Shown one piece after another: positions 5,621-11,497 of a stretch of 14,375 bases of DNA; position 1 is the first letter of the stretch, and each line of letters begins with the position of its first letter. Made by a program: the position numbers and the translations under genes. Source of the stretch: Desulfuromonadales bacterium (lineage in GTDB: Bacteria > Desulfobacterota > Desulfuromonadia > Desulfuromonadales > JACZKF01); the NCBI GenBank assembly GCA_014860175.1, contig JACZKF010000198.1, positions 1 through 14,375 on the forward strand, in the 5' to 3' direction. The notes under the pieces are model-generated. The model was not told the origin of the DNA, searched no databases, and worked only from the letters and a program-made list of their open reading frames with translations.

Positions 5621-5642
5621 ACTCCCGGTCCGGGAGGTCCCC
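5615..5642. terminator. Shared terminator hairpin of convergent genes
   Basis: GGGGAC + bulged A + CTCCCG, loop GTC, CGGGAG + GTCCCC gives a 12-bp stem with one bulge. On + it is followed by TTGATTTT. On the minus strand the sequence after it reads TTTTAT, so it can stop both the membrane-protein transcript and the SPFH transcript. Confidence 0.75.
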
Positions 5643-5671
5643 TTGATTTTCTGCTATTGCCGTTGGATCTG

Positions 5672-6565
5672 CTACTTTAAGGCCTTGAGGCCGAACATCC
5701 CCTGCAGGGCCGCCGGCAAATCGGCCGGCAGCACCACCGTCTTGGCATTGTCGGAATTCCCCAGCTCCTGCAGGGCGGAGATATATTTTTCGCCGAGCAG
5801 GTAAAGGGCCGGCAGCTGCTCGCTGCCGATCCCCTGCTGTACCAGGGTCAGGGCATCCTTGGTGGCGTTGGCCAGCACGATGCGTGCCTCGGCGTCCCGG
5901 CGCGAGGCTTCCAACTCCCCTTCGGCGGCCAGAATGGCGGCCTGCTTCCTCCCCTCGGCTTTCAGGATGGCGGCCTGCTTCTCCCCTTCGGCTTCGGTGA
6001 TGGCGGCCCGGCGGATACGCTCCGCGGCGGCCTGGCGCTCCATGGAGGCTTGCATGGTCGAGGACGGCTTGATGTCCTGGATCTCGATGTTCTTCACCGT
6101 CAGGCCCCAGTCTTCCAGATCGGGGGCAATGGCCTGAATCAGCTTGAGCTTGATCTGCTCCCGGGAGCTGAGGGCGTCGTCCAGATCCATCTGGCCGATG
6201 ATGGCGCGCAGGTTGGTCATCACCAGGTTGCGGGTGGCGTGCTCGTAGTGGTCGATGCCGAAGATCGCCTTGTGCGGGGTATGAATATTGACGAAGGCGA
6301 TGGCGTTGGTGATGATCACCGCATTGTCGCGGGTGATGACTTCCTGGCTGGGGATGTCCAGGGAGATGTCCTTCCGGGTGACCCTGGCGGCAATCGTATC
6401 GATGTAGGGAATGATGATGTTCAGACCCGGCTTCAAGGTCATCTGGTATTTCCCCAGCCGCATGATGACGTATTCAAAGCCCTGGGGGACGATCTTGATG
6501 CCGGCAAAAACGGTGACAATGATCAGAACGACGATGGCCCCGACGATCATTAAAGCGATGTTCAT
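5672..6565 (-). CDS. SPFH/Band 7 (stomatin-like) membrane protein
   Basis: This 297-aa protein has an N-terminal membrane anchor (about 2-22), then the SPFH/prohibitin domain: VPQGFEYVIMRLGKYQMTLKPGLNIIIPYID (26-56), a DIPSQEVITRDN strand (70-81) and LRAIIGQMDLDDALSSRE (119-136). After it comes a long alanine/glutamate coiled coil (about 174-240) with in-line AEGxKQAAIL repeats, and a C-terminal LPADLPAALQGMFGL. This is the stomatin/slipin/QmcA layout. Such proteins oligomerise in the inner membrane, scaffold microdomains and regulate partner proteins, often with an NfeD partner. An open extension to 6610 adds a basic stretch without a ribosome site; ATG 6565 gives the canonical start. It lies 53 bp downstream of nfeD in the same operon and ends at a shared hairpin. 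Confidence 0.95.
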   Translation of the reverse strand: MNIALMIVGAIVVLIIVTVFAGIKIVPQGFEYVIMRLGKYQMTLKPGLNIIIPYIDTIAARVTRKDISLDIPSQEVITRDNAVIITNAIAFVNIHTPHKAIFGIDHYEHATRNLVMTNLRAIIGQMDLDDALSSREQIKLKLIQAIAPDLEDWGLTVKNIEIQDIKPSSTMQASMERQAAAERIRRAAITEAEGEKQAAILKAEGRKQAAILAAEGELEASRRDAEARIVLANATKDALTLVQQGIGSEQLPALYLLGEKYISALQELGNSDNAKTVVLPADLPAALQGMFGLKALK

Positions 6566-6618
6566 GCTTCTTTCCCTTCGTGGAGAGTGGATGACATAGG
6601 TAAAAGCCAAAACGGCAT

Positions 6619-7104
6619 TTATCTGATTTTCTCGACCTTGAGGATCTGGTGCGGCGAGCCGCCGGTTGCTTCTTCTTTGACGACCATAACGGCAATGACC
6701 CGGAGTCGCTCCCCGGTATTGATCGGTTCGTCAGCCGTGTATTCCCACGATTCATGCCCCATGACCGGAATGGAGAAGACCACTCGGCCGATTTCTCCTG
6801 GCGTCAAAGCCCGGGTGGCGGCAATGCCGGTCTGTCCGATGGCGATGATCTCCTCCGTGTCCGAAGCAGTACCTCTTTGTCGGGGTCGGAAGTAACGAAA
6901 CCAGAGAAAGGTGAAACCGATGCTGGAGACGGAAAAGAACAGCAGTTGCCACTCGAGAGGGAGTCCGGGGAGAATAACCGCCAGCAGGCCGGTCAAAATG
7001 GCACCCAGTCCAAACCAGAAAATGGTAAACGACGGCACTACCAGTTCCAGAATCACCAGGACGATTCCCAGGAAAATCCAGTGCCACCAGAGAAGGTTCT
7101 CCAT
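6619..7104 (-). CDS. Short NfeD family protein
   Basis: The 161-aa product has closely spaced membrane helices (about 8-25, 27-47 and 52-69), followed by a soluble beta-barrel: EEIIAIGQTGIAATRALTPGEIGRVVF and GERLRVIAV, the OB-fold of NfeD with its G-x-x-G-x-A...L-x-P-x-G-x-V pattern. It lacks the ClpP-like serine protease domain of long NfeD proteins, so it is the short YbbK type. NfeD proteins pair with stomatin/SPFH proteins, and the SPFH gene follows directly downstream. Together they are expected to form a membrane quality-control or microdomain complex. The ATG follows GGCAGG. The CxxC gene ends 48 bp upstream on the same strand and may be co-transcribed. Confidence 0.93.
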   Translation of the reverse strand: MENLLWWHWIFLGIVLVILELVVPSFTIFWFGLGAILTGLLAVILPGLPLEWQLLFFSVSSIGFTFLWFRYFRPRQRGTASDTEEIIAIGQTGIAATRALTPGEIGRVVFSIPVMGHESWEYTADEPINTGERLRVIAVMVVKEEATGGSPHQILKVEKIR

Positions 7105-7152
7105 TATCCTGCCTTTCTCGACTCTCTCATTGTGCTGGGCGACTCCCGGTGC

Positions 7153-7365
7153 TCACCCTTGCCAGAGGGTCCAGCCGAAGTCGTTTTTGTCGGTGCTGTG
7201 GGTAAATTTCGCCCGGCACTGCAGGCATTGATAATCCTGCTGGGTGAAGCCGTTTTTTTTGGCGCCGCCAAAGATTCGTCGCTCTTCCTGCTCGCGCAGA
7301 TATTCATGCGGCTTGGTGCCGTGCGATTTTCGGTCCTGCTTGTCGCAAAGGGTGCAAATAGCCAT
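7153..7365 (-). CDS. Small CxxC zinc-ribbon-like protein
   Basis: This is a 70-aa, very polar protein with two CxxC pairs at opposite ends: C4-TL-C7 near the N-terminus and C47-LQ-C50. The central segment KPHEYLREQEERRIFGGAKK is charged and helical. The tail FTHSTDKNDFGWTLWQG ends in tryptophans. The four cysteines suggest one zinc site made by bringing both ends together. The sequence looks like a small conserved hypothetical found across proteobacteria, but I know no function. The ATG is 7 bp after GGAGG, a strong ribosome site. It lies 48 bp upstream of nfeD and 105 bp downstream of the dioxygenase-like gene, all on the minus strand. Confidence 0.78.
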   Translation of the reverse strand: MAICTLCDKQDRKSHGTKPHEYLREQEERRIFGGAKKNGFTQQDYQCLQCRAKFTHSTDKNDFGWTLWQG

Positions 7366-7470
7366 CCCTGTTCCTCCCGCTGGTTGTTTTTGAAGCTAAC
7401 GAGGCACTTTACCAGAAGTTGGAGGAGAGATGGGATATTTCGGGCTTCGACGCAGGGAAGGGAGCCGTCT

Positions 7471-7926
7471 TCAGGGGGTGGGGATCAGGACCAGATCGAA
7501 AATGGTTTCGGCACTCCCCGGCACCGGATAGTGCTGGGTGATCAGCTCGGCAAATCCGGGTGCGGTGACCAACAGGTGGATATGCGGCGGCCGGCTGCCA
7601 TAGCGGCCGGGGAAATGGCTCTCGAAAAAATAGCGACCATCTTCACGGGCGAAGAGGGTAGCCCGCCAGCGGTCGTCGTAGCGGCCGTCTGGTCCGGTCG
7701 TCCAGACTTCGACTTTTGCCCCGGCAATTGGCGAACAGTCGGCAGCCGATTTGACCTGCCCCATCAGCAAATAGCCGGTGCCGATCCGGTTGCGCACCGG
7801 TGCCCCCGCACGGTAGAACGGCCCGTCGGCATCCGGTGCGGTCGGGGGACAGCGGTATTCTGCCGCGGCGGAAGCCGCTGCAAGTGACAGCGTCAGCGCT
7901 AGGATGGTCAGGAGCTTCATGATCAT
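7471..7926 (-). CDS. Secreted intradiol ring-cleavage dioxygenase-like protein
   Basis: The product is 151 aa, with a signal peptide (MKLLTILALTLSLAAASAAA, cleavage near 22). The mature part is the catalytic core of the intradiol dioxygenase family: VEVWTTGPDGRYDD (72-85) supplies Tyr83 and GRYGSRPPHIHLLV (107-120) supplies Tyr109, His115 and His117. Those four are the Fe(III) ligands of protocatechuate 3,4-dioxygenase and catechol dioxygenase, and Arg112 is also present. It lacks the N-terminal helical domain of catechol 1,2-dioxygenase and resembles the short extracytoplasmic branch. Canonical enzymes open catechols between the hydroxyls using O2; the substrate here is unknown. Neither ATG 7926 nor ATG 7920 has a ribosome site, and an extended -10 box lies just upstream, so ATG 7920 on a near-leaderless mRNA is possible. 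Confidence 0.88.
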   Translation of the reverse strand: MIMKLLTILALTLSLAAASAAAEYRCPPTAPDADGPFYRAGAPVRNRIGTGYLLMGQVKSAADCSPIAGAKVEVWTTGPDGRYDDRWRATLFAREDGRYFFESHFPGRYGSRPPHIHLLVTAPGFAELITQHYPVPGSAETIFDLVLIPTP

Positions 7927-7929
7927 CGG

Positions 7930-7938
7930 AGTATAGCA
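7930..7938 (-). promoter_or_regulatory. Extended -10 element of the dioxygenase-like gene
   Basis: Minus-strand TGCTATACT is an extended -10 (hexamer 5/6). Standard spacing puts +1 at about 7923, so the second ATG (7920) would begin at about +4. Confidence 0.5.
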
Positions 7939-8112
7939 CCAGCGGAGGGCCAGGGCGACCGGTTTCGGTCCGGCTCAATGAGGTCGCAGGCCGGATTTTA
8001 GATGAAAATCGTCAGCAGGAGTGGTAAAGATTCGGGTGGCCGGTCCGGAAGAGATATGGCCCGGAAGATATTTTGGCACCAGGATGGGTCGTTGCGACCT
8101 CGGAGGGAAACG

Positions 8113-8439
8113 ATGGAGCTGGATCTGGATCTTCTTGCTTACCTGATTACCAAAGGTTCCCGTCATATCGAAGATGCGGTGGAGGGGACGGGGTACCTGC
8201 CCAAGACCGTGATCGGGGTGGGCACGTATCTGCTCGATAACGAGGGCGATGTCGATCTGCTGACCGCCAAGCAGAAAGTCACCTTTGAGAAATTTCTCCA
8301 ACCGCTGATGTTCGACGTCCCCTGTCAGGGGCTTGCCGGTTCCGGTACCTGCCAGGGGAACGGTCTCATCGAAGCGGATCTGCTGCTCAAGTGCTATCGC
8401 GACGACGAATTCAGGTGCCGCAGTTGCCGGCCTGAGTAA
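8113..8439 (+). CDS. Cysteine-rich conserved hypothetical protein
   Basis: This is a 108-aa cytoplasmic protein. The N-terminal two thirds (MELDLDLLAYLITKGSRHIE ... KTVIGVGTYLLDNEGDVDLL) look helical. The C-terminus carries five cysteines: C71, C80, C94, C102 and C105, the last two as CRSC. The pattern C-x8-C-x13-C-x7-CxxC suggests a zinc or iron-sulfur site. I recall close relatives as hypothetical proteins in Geobacter-like genomes, without function. The frame is open from ATG 8002, but only the ATG at 8113 has a good ribosome site (GGAGG, 7-bp spacing), and the upstream codons encode arginine-rich non-conserved-looking sequence. It stops 9 bp before the stop of the convergent 102-aa gene. 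Confidence 0.75.
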   Translation: MELDLDLLAYLITKGSRHIEDAVEGTGYLPKTVIGVGTYLLDNEGDVDLLTAKQKVTFEKFLQPLMFDVPCQGLAGSGTCQGNGLIEADLLLKCYRDDEFRCRSCRPE

Positions 8440-8448
8440 AGAGGCGGA

Positions 8449-8757
8449 CTAAAGAAGTTCCACCTCGCTAACCCGCACCACCAGCCACTGCTGGCGATAT
8501 CTCCCGGCCAGTTCCTGCCGATAGGCCTGCCACCACGCCCGATCAAGGCGTTCGGTCATCACTTCATAGGTGACGATCTCGTCGTGGACGGCGGTCTCCG
8601 GCGTCTCTTTCCAGATCCCCAGGGCCGGGGAGCGGACGTAGGTGGTGATGCCGCCGAACCGTTCCGTCAGCTCGTCCCGTACCCGTTGGAACTCCGTCGC
8701 CGGGAAGGGGTTGCCGTCGTTGTCATAAAGTGGCAACAAGATCTGGATGAGATGCAT
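8449..8757 (-). CDS. Conserved hypothetical protein (102 aa)
   Basis: The protein is MHLIQILLPLYDNDGNPFPA ... continuing with ELTERFGGITTYVRSPALGI, WKE, and an IVTYEVMTERLDRAWWQAYR motif, ending VVRVSEVELL. The alternating beta strand-helix order with the RFGG turn suggests a small alpha/beta domain, perhaps ferredoxin-like. I recall it as a widespread proteobacterial hypothetical; no catalytic motif is evident. The frame is open much further upstream to 9297, but that part is antisense to the zf-TFIIB gene. The ATG at 8757 has only a weak GGGTGA site, yet the predicted transcript start near 8790 fixes it. It diverges from the zf-TFIIB gene. Confidence 0.78.
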   Translation of the reverse strand: MHLIQILLPLYDNDGNPFPATEFQRVRDELTERFGGITTYVRSPALGIWKETPETAVHDEIVTYEVMTERLDRAWWQAYRQELAGRYRQQWLVVRVSEVELL

Positions 8758-8796
8758 CGCTGTCACCCGTCCCAGTTTCGTTAGCCTGCCGGAGTG

Positions 8797-8805
8797 ATTA
8801 TAGCA
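8797..8805 (-). promoter_or_regulatory. Extended -10 promoter of the 102-aa gene
   Basis: Minus-strand TGCTATAAT is a perfect extended -10 element with no evident -35. The predicted start is near 8790, giving a leader of about 33 nt. Confidence 0.7.
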
Positions 8806-8853
8806 AACCGGCGCGGTTGTCTCTGGCCCGGGCGAACTCAGGTCGGTCCGCTC

Positions 8854-8882
8854 TTGACCTGCCTTCGCTCTGATTATATGGT
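8854..8882 (+). promoter_or_regulatory. Sigma70 promoter of the zf-TFIIB gene
   Basis: TTGACC (8854-8859, 5/6), 17-bp spacer, TATGGT (8877-8882, 4/6), 40 bp before the ATG. TATATG two bases earlier is an alternative -10 with a shorter spacer. It is divergent from the extended -10 promoter at 8797-8805. Confidence 0.62.
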
Positions 8883-8922
8883 TGAGTTCAGATTTTGAAC
8901 CCCTGCGCAAAAGGAGAGTTCC

Positions 8923-9228
8923 ATGGTGCTGAAGCCGAGCGGAAAAGAAGAGGAGTTCTTCGCCCGAGAGGCGTACGAAAAGCAGAGAAAGCTCCATGAG
9001 GAGCGGCATCGAGCCTTGGCCGCGGAAGAAAAGAAGCGGCTGAAGGAGCTCCACTTCATGCAATGCCCCAAGTGCGGCATGGAACTGGTTGAGATCGACT
9101 ACAGGACGATCAAGATCGACAAATGTTCCGAATGCGCGGGAGTTTGGCTGGACGCCGGAGAACTTGAGGAAATAGCCAAAATGGAGAAGACGGGACTCGA
9201 CAAGCTTTTCAGCGCCTTCAAGAAATAA
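8923..9228 (+). CDS. zf-TFIIB zinc-finger protein
   Basis: This 101-aa protein has an N-terminal charged helix (about 7-44, KEEEFFAREAYEKQRKLHEE and similar), likely coiled coil. It is followed by the zf-TFIIB ribbon: CPKC (48-51), KCSEC (67-71) and the hallmark GVWLDAGELEEI (73-84). Four cysteines (48, 51, 68, 71) bind one zinc. The family is widespread in bacteria, and its members are thought to bind nucleic acids or act as small zinc adaptors; function is not established. The ATG follows AAGGAG with 6-bp spacing. It has its own promoter and ends at a strong inverted repeat. Confidence 0.9.
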   Translation: MVLKPSGKEEEFFAREAYEKQRKLHEERHRALAAEEKKRLKELHFMQCPKCGMELVEIDYRTIKIDKCSECAGVWLDAGELEEIAKMEKTGLDKLFSAFKK

Positions 9229-9236
9229 CTGTTTTT

Positions 9237-9271
9237 CGGCAGGGGCCGGCCAGGACGGGCGGCCCCTGCCG
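9237..9271 (+). terminator. 12-bp perfect hairpin after the zf-TFIIB gene
   Basis: CGGCAGGGGCCG - 11-nt loop - CGGCCCCTGCCG starts 8 bp after the stop. A T run precedes the stem but none follows it, so on + it is not a textbook intrinsic terminator. It may work with Rho or protect the 3' end. Confidence 0.5.
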
Positions 9272-9318
9272 GTCCATCCCTTGCCCCTGAGCCGCATTCC
9301 CTAAAGAACTGCCCTGCC

Positions 9319-9801
9319 GTGACCAAAGAAGAGATTCTGCAGAAAATAATCGCGACCCTCACCGCCGACCTTGCGCTCCTGACCCGGGCCGCCATGACTG
9401 CCCATGCCGCCGCCACGCACGAAGAGTGCATTGCCGACAACAAATACGACACCACCGGGCTGGAGGCCTCTTACGTCGCCCAAGGGCAGGCCAATCGCGC
9501 CCAGGATATCCGCCGGGCACTGGCGGGTTACCGGTCCTTGGCGCTGCGCCCTTTCGACGAGGAGACGCCGATCCGTTTGACCGCCCTGGTCACCATCGAG
9601 GCTGACGATGGCAGCCGCCGGCAGCTTTTTCTTGGCCCGGAGGCCGGTGGTTTGAAGGTGGCCGACGACGGCCAGGAGTGCCTGGTGATCACGCCCGGAG
9701 CGACCCTGGGGCGCGCCCTCCTCGGCAAGGTCTGTGGCGATGAGCTGCAGATCGGTACCGGCACGGCGCGCAAGACCTTCACCATTATCGCCGTCGCCTG
9801 A
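9319..9801 (+). CDS. GreA/GreB C-terminal domain-like protein
   Basis: This is a 160-aa protein. The N-terminal 75 residues are helical (EEILQKIIATLTADLALLTR), and EECIADNKYDTTGLEASY (35-52) marks a conserved acidic turn. The C-terminal half, from about 82, follows the GreA/B FKBP-like domain: TALVTIEADDGSRRQLFLGP, then TPGATLGRALLGKVCGDELQ (125-144), the P-x-S-P-L-G-x-A-L-x-G-K-x-x-G-D pattern of Gre factors. Canonical GreA rescues backtracked RNA polymerase using acidic tip residues. Here the N-terminal arm is different, so this is a Gre-like protein that may bind polymerase without the same cleavage activity. The start is GTG with no strong ribosome site; I see no better in-frame start. 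It ends 8 bp before the stop of rsgA. Confidence 0.72.
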   Translation: MTKEEILQKIIATLTADLALLTRAAMTAHAAATHEECIADNKYDTTGLEASYVAQGQANRAQDIRRALAGYRSLALRPFDEETPIRLTALVTIEADDGSRRQLFLGPEAGGLKVADDGQECLVITPGATLGRALLGKVCGDELQIGTGTARKTFTIIAVA

Positions 9802-9809
9802 AATCCCTC

Positions 9810-10901
9810 CTACTGATCGTCCTCATCGCCTGGGCGCCAGCGCTTGCGCTGCGTCACCTTCGATTTCTGCTTTTGAGCAACTTGCGTCGCCAGTCCCTGC
9901 CGATGAGCGGCATAGACCAGTTCCTCTCGCTGCTTCAGGTAACTCTCCAGGCGGGGGGGATCGAGGGCTTCCTCGAGCAGCGCTTGCCGGATGGCGCAGC
10001 CGGGTTCTTTCTCATGCTGGCAATCACTGAAGCGGCATTGCCTGGCCAAGGTGACGATTTCGGGAAAAGTGCTCGCCAGCCCCTCTTCGCTTTCCCCCCA
10101 CAGGTGTAGTTCACGCAGCCCCGGAGTGTCGATGACCAGAGCGCCGCCGGGGAGAGGAAACAGCTCCCGGTGGGTGGTGGTATGCGTCCCCTTGCCGACG
10201 GCGGCGCTGACCTCGGCCGTCCGCTGATAGTCGGCGCCGGCAATCCGGTTCAGCAGCGTCGACTTGCCCGCTCCCGAAGAGCCGAGCAGGACGAGGGTTC
10301 TGCCTGCCTGCAGATGGGGGGCCAGGTCGTCGAGACCTTCCCCGCGCAGCGCGCAGGTGACCAGGACCGGGATGCCGAAGGCGAGGGCCTCGACTTCGGT
10401 CCGGCGCGCCTTCGTCTCGGGGCAGAGGTCGGCCTTGTTGAGGATGATGATCGGCGCGGCGCCGCTTTCGTAAACCAGAGTCAAAAAGCGCTCGATACGC
10501 CTCGGATTGTAGTCGTTATCCAGCCCGCTGACGATGATGGCGGTATTGACGTTCGCGGCCAGCACCTGGGGAACCCCCGGTTTCTCGGCCTGTCCCTTCC
10601 GGTTGCCGACAGCCGCCCGCTTCAGGGCGGTTTGGCGGGGGAGGACGGCGTGGATGCGGATGCCATCGTCCTCGGGGGTATCGATGGCTACCCAATCCCC
10701 CACCACCGGGAGGGTGTCGGCAGAGGAGGCGTGGCGCAGTTGGCCGGTAAGGGTGGCGGTTTGTTCGCCATCTGCGTTGAGCAGGGAATAGAAGCCGCCC
10801 CCGGCCCGGACTACCCGGGCGGCAACCAGAGCTTGCTGCCGGAAGGGTTTGCAGTGCTTGTCGAAATGGGCGTTCCAGCCCAGCTGCTCGAGGTTCATCA
10901 T
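9810..10901 (-). CDS. rsgA: Ribosome small subunit-dependent GTPase RsgA
   Basis: This 363-aa protein has the circularly permuted GTPase order of RsgA/YjeQ. An N-terminal OB-fold (about 25-90, ending VVGDWVAIDT) precedes G4 NKAD (155-158) and G5 near TCA (182-184). G1 follows, GSSGAGKS (207-214), then the switch region GKGTHTTTH (236-244) and G3 DTPG (258-261). The C-terminal zinc site is C289, C294, H296, C302 in CRFSDCQHEKEPGC, followed by a basic tail (KQKSKVTQRKRWR). RsgA acts late in 30S maturation, releasing assembly factors and hydrolysing GTP on the subunit. It usually has about 300-350 aa, so this is full length. Start ATG 10901 follows AGGA; ATG 10898 is adjacent. It lies 48 bp downstream of the UPF0158 gene, probably one operon. 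Confidence 0.97.
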   Translation of the reverse strand: MMNLEQLGWNAHFDKHCKPFRQQALVAARVVRAGGGFYSLLNADGEQTATLTGQLRHASSADTLPVVGDWVAIDTPEDDGIRIHAVLPRQTALKRAAVGNRKGQAEKPGVPQVLAANVNTAIIVSGLDNDYNPRRIERFLTLVYESGAAPIIILNKADLCPETKARRTEVEALAFGIPVLVTCALRGEGLDDLAPHLQAGRTLVLLGSSGAGKSTLLNRIAGADYQRTAEVSAAVGKGTHTTTHRELFPLPGGALVIDTPGLRELHLWGESEEGLASTFPEIVTLARQCRFSDCQHEKEPGCAIRQALLEEALDPPRLESYLKQREELVYAAHRQGLATQVAQKQKSKVTQRKRWRPGDEDDQ

Positions 10902-10949
10902 TGCTTTCCAGGAAGGGGAAGGGGGCGGGGGATTGTCACTACCGGCGCC

Positions 10950-11354
10950 TCACAGCGGTAGCCCCTGGGCCACACACCACTGCCGAAGCAGCGCGTCGAT
11001 CCGCTGCGCCTCGAATACCTGCCAACTTTCCAGCAGCTGCTGACGGCGCAGCAGATCCTTCACATTGCGAAATCCTCCGGGGCGTGCAAAGAGCGCCTCG
11101 ACCCGCGCCAACTCCGCCGGGCAGTGGCTGCGGACGAACTCCAGCACCAGCGCCCGGCCCGGATCGAGCTGCTGGCGGTGGGGGATGCTGAGGTAGTCGG
11201 GATCGGTTGCCGCCTCGGCCGGCCGCTCGTCATAGCCGGATTTGAACGAAGCGAGAAAGACCCGGCCGGTGACCCGGTGGACCAAGGCCTTGCGCTCGCC
11301 GGGGGGGGCGTCGCTGACATAGTGAAAGGCGTCGTCGATTTGGTCGTAGGCCAT
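10950..11354 (-). CDS. UPF0158 family protein
   Basis: The product is 134 aa and cytoplasmic. It fits UPF0158: IDDAFHYVSDAPPGERKALV (6-25) and HRVTGRVFLAS (26-36) form the first beta sheet. YLSIPHRQQLDPGRALVLEF (54-73) carries the family hallmark IPHxxxLDxGRxLVxxF. The C-terminus FRNVKDLLRRQQLLESWQVF ... LRQWCVAQGL matches the usual helical end. Function is unknown; the family is sometimes found near nucleotide or RNA-related genes. The ATG follows TTGGAG at about 6 bp. It is the first gene of a two-gene unit with rsgA, read from an extended -10 promoter, and is divergent from upp. Confidence 0.88.
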   Translation of the reverse strand: MAYDQIDDAFHYVSDAPPGERKALVHRVTGRVFLASFKSGYDERPAEAATDPDYLSIPHRQQLDPGRALVLEFVRSHCPAELARVEALFARPGGFRNVKDLLRRQQLLESWQVFEAQRIDALLRQWCVAQGLPL

Positions 11355-11381
11355 GAGCGCTCCAACTCTTAAACTCAGCAG

Positions 11382-11390
11382 ATTCTAGCA
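11382..11390 (-). promoter_or_regulatory. Extended -10 promoter of the UPF0158-rsgA unit
   Basis: Minus-strand TGCTAGAAT has the TGn extension and a 5/6 hexamer. The predicted start is near 11375, about 20 nt before the ATG. No clear -35 is seen. Confidence 0.6.
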
Positions 11391-11423
11391 CACCTTGACT
11401 GTTGCCTTCAGCTGCAAACAGCC

Positions 11424-11444
11424 CCGCATTAAAAGGAGATGCGG
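11424..11444 (+). promoter_or_regulatory. upp: Hairpin upstream of upp
   Basis: CCGCAT - TAAAAGGAG - ATGCGG, a perfect 6-bp stem with a 9-nt loop that contains an AAGGAG string. A short alternative stem, GGCA-AGG-TGCC (11443-11453), overlaps its right arm. A TTGACT -35-like box (11395-11400) lies further upstream without a good -10. If transcription starts there, this hairpin is in the leader; if it starts near 11475, it is in promoter DNA. Confidence 0.35.
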
Positions 11445-11459
11445 CAAGGTGCCTCTCTG

Positions 11460-11484
11460 TGCTAAAAGGTAATGTCTTTTTTTT
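11460..11484 (+). promoter_or_regulatory. upp: Candidate upp promoter with T8 initial transcribed tract
   Basis: TGCTAAAAG (11460-11468) is an extended -10 with a 4/6 hexamer. The predicted start at 11474-11475 is followed by C and eight T (11477-11484), then CG and the AAGGAG ribosome site. In E. coli, upp starts with a similar T-tract that makes initiation sensitive to UTP. The -35 is poor. Confidence 0.45.
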
Positions 11485-11497
11485 CGAAGGAGAAGCC

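Noticed and set aside
5930..6010. Imperfect DNA repeats suggesting a repeat array
   Set aside because: They encode the AEGxKQAAIL coiled-coil repeats normal for SPFH proteins.
6649..7887. 412-aa + strand ORF
   Set aside because: It runs antisense across nfeD, the CxxC gene and the dioxygenase-like gene; its composition is typical of a GC-rich shadow frame.
8758..9297. Long upstream part of the minus-strand ORF ending at 8449
   Set aside because: Antisense to the zf-TFIIB gene; a perfect extended -10 promoter at 8797-8805 and ATG 8757 explain the real gene.
10170..10961. 263-aa + strand ORF
   Set aside because: Antisense to rsgA, which has all GTPase motifs.
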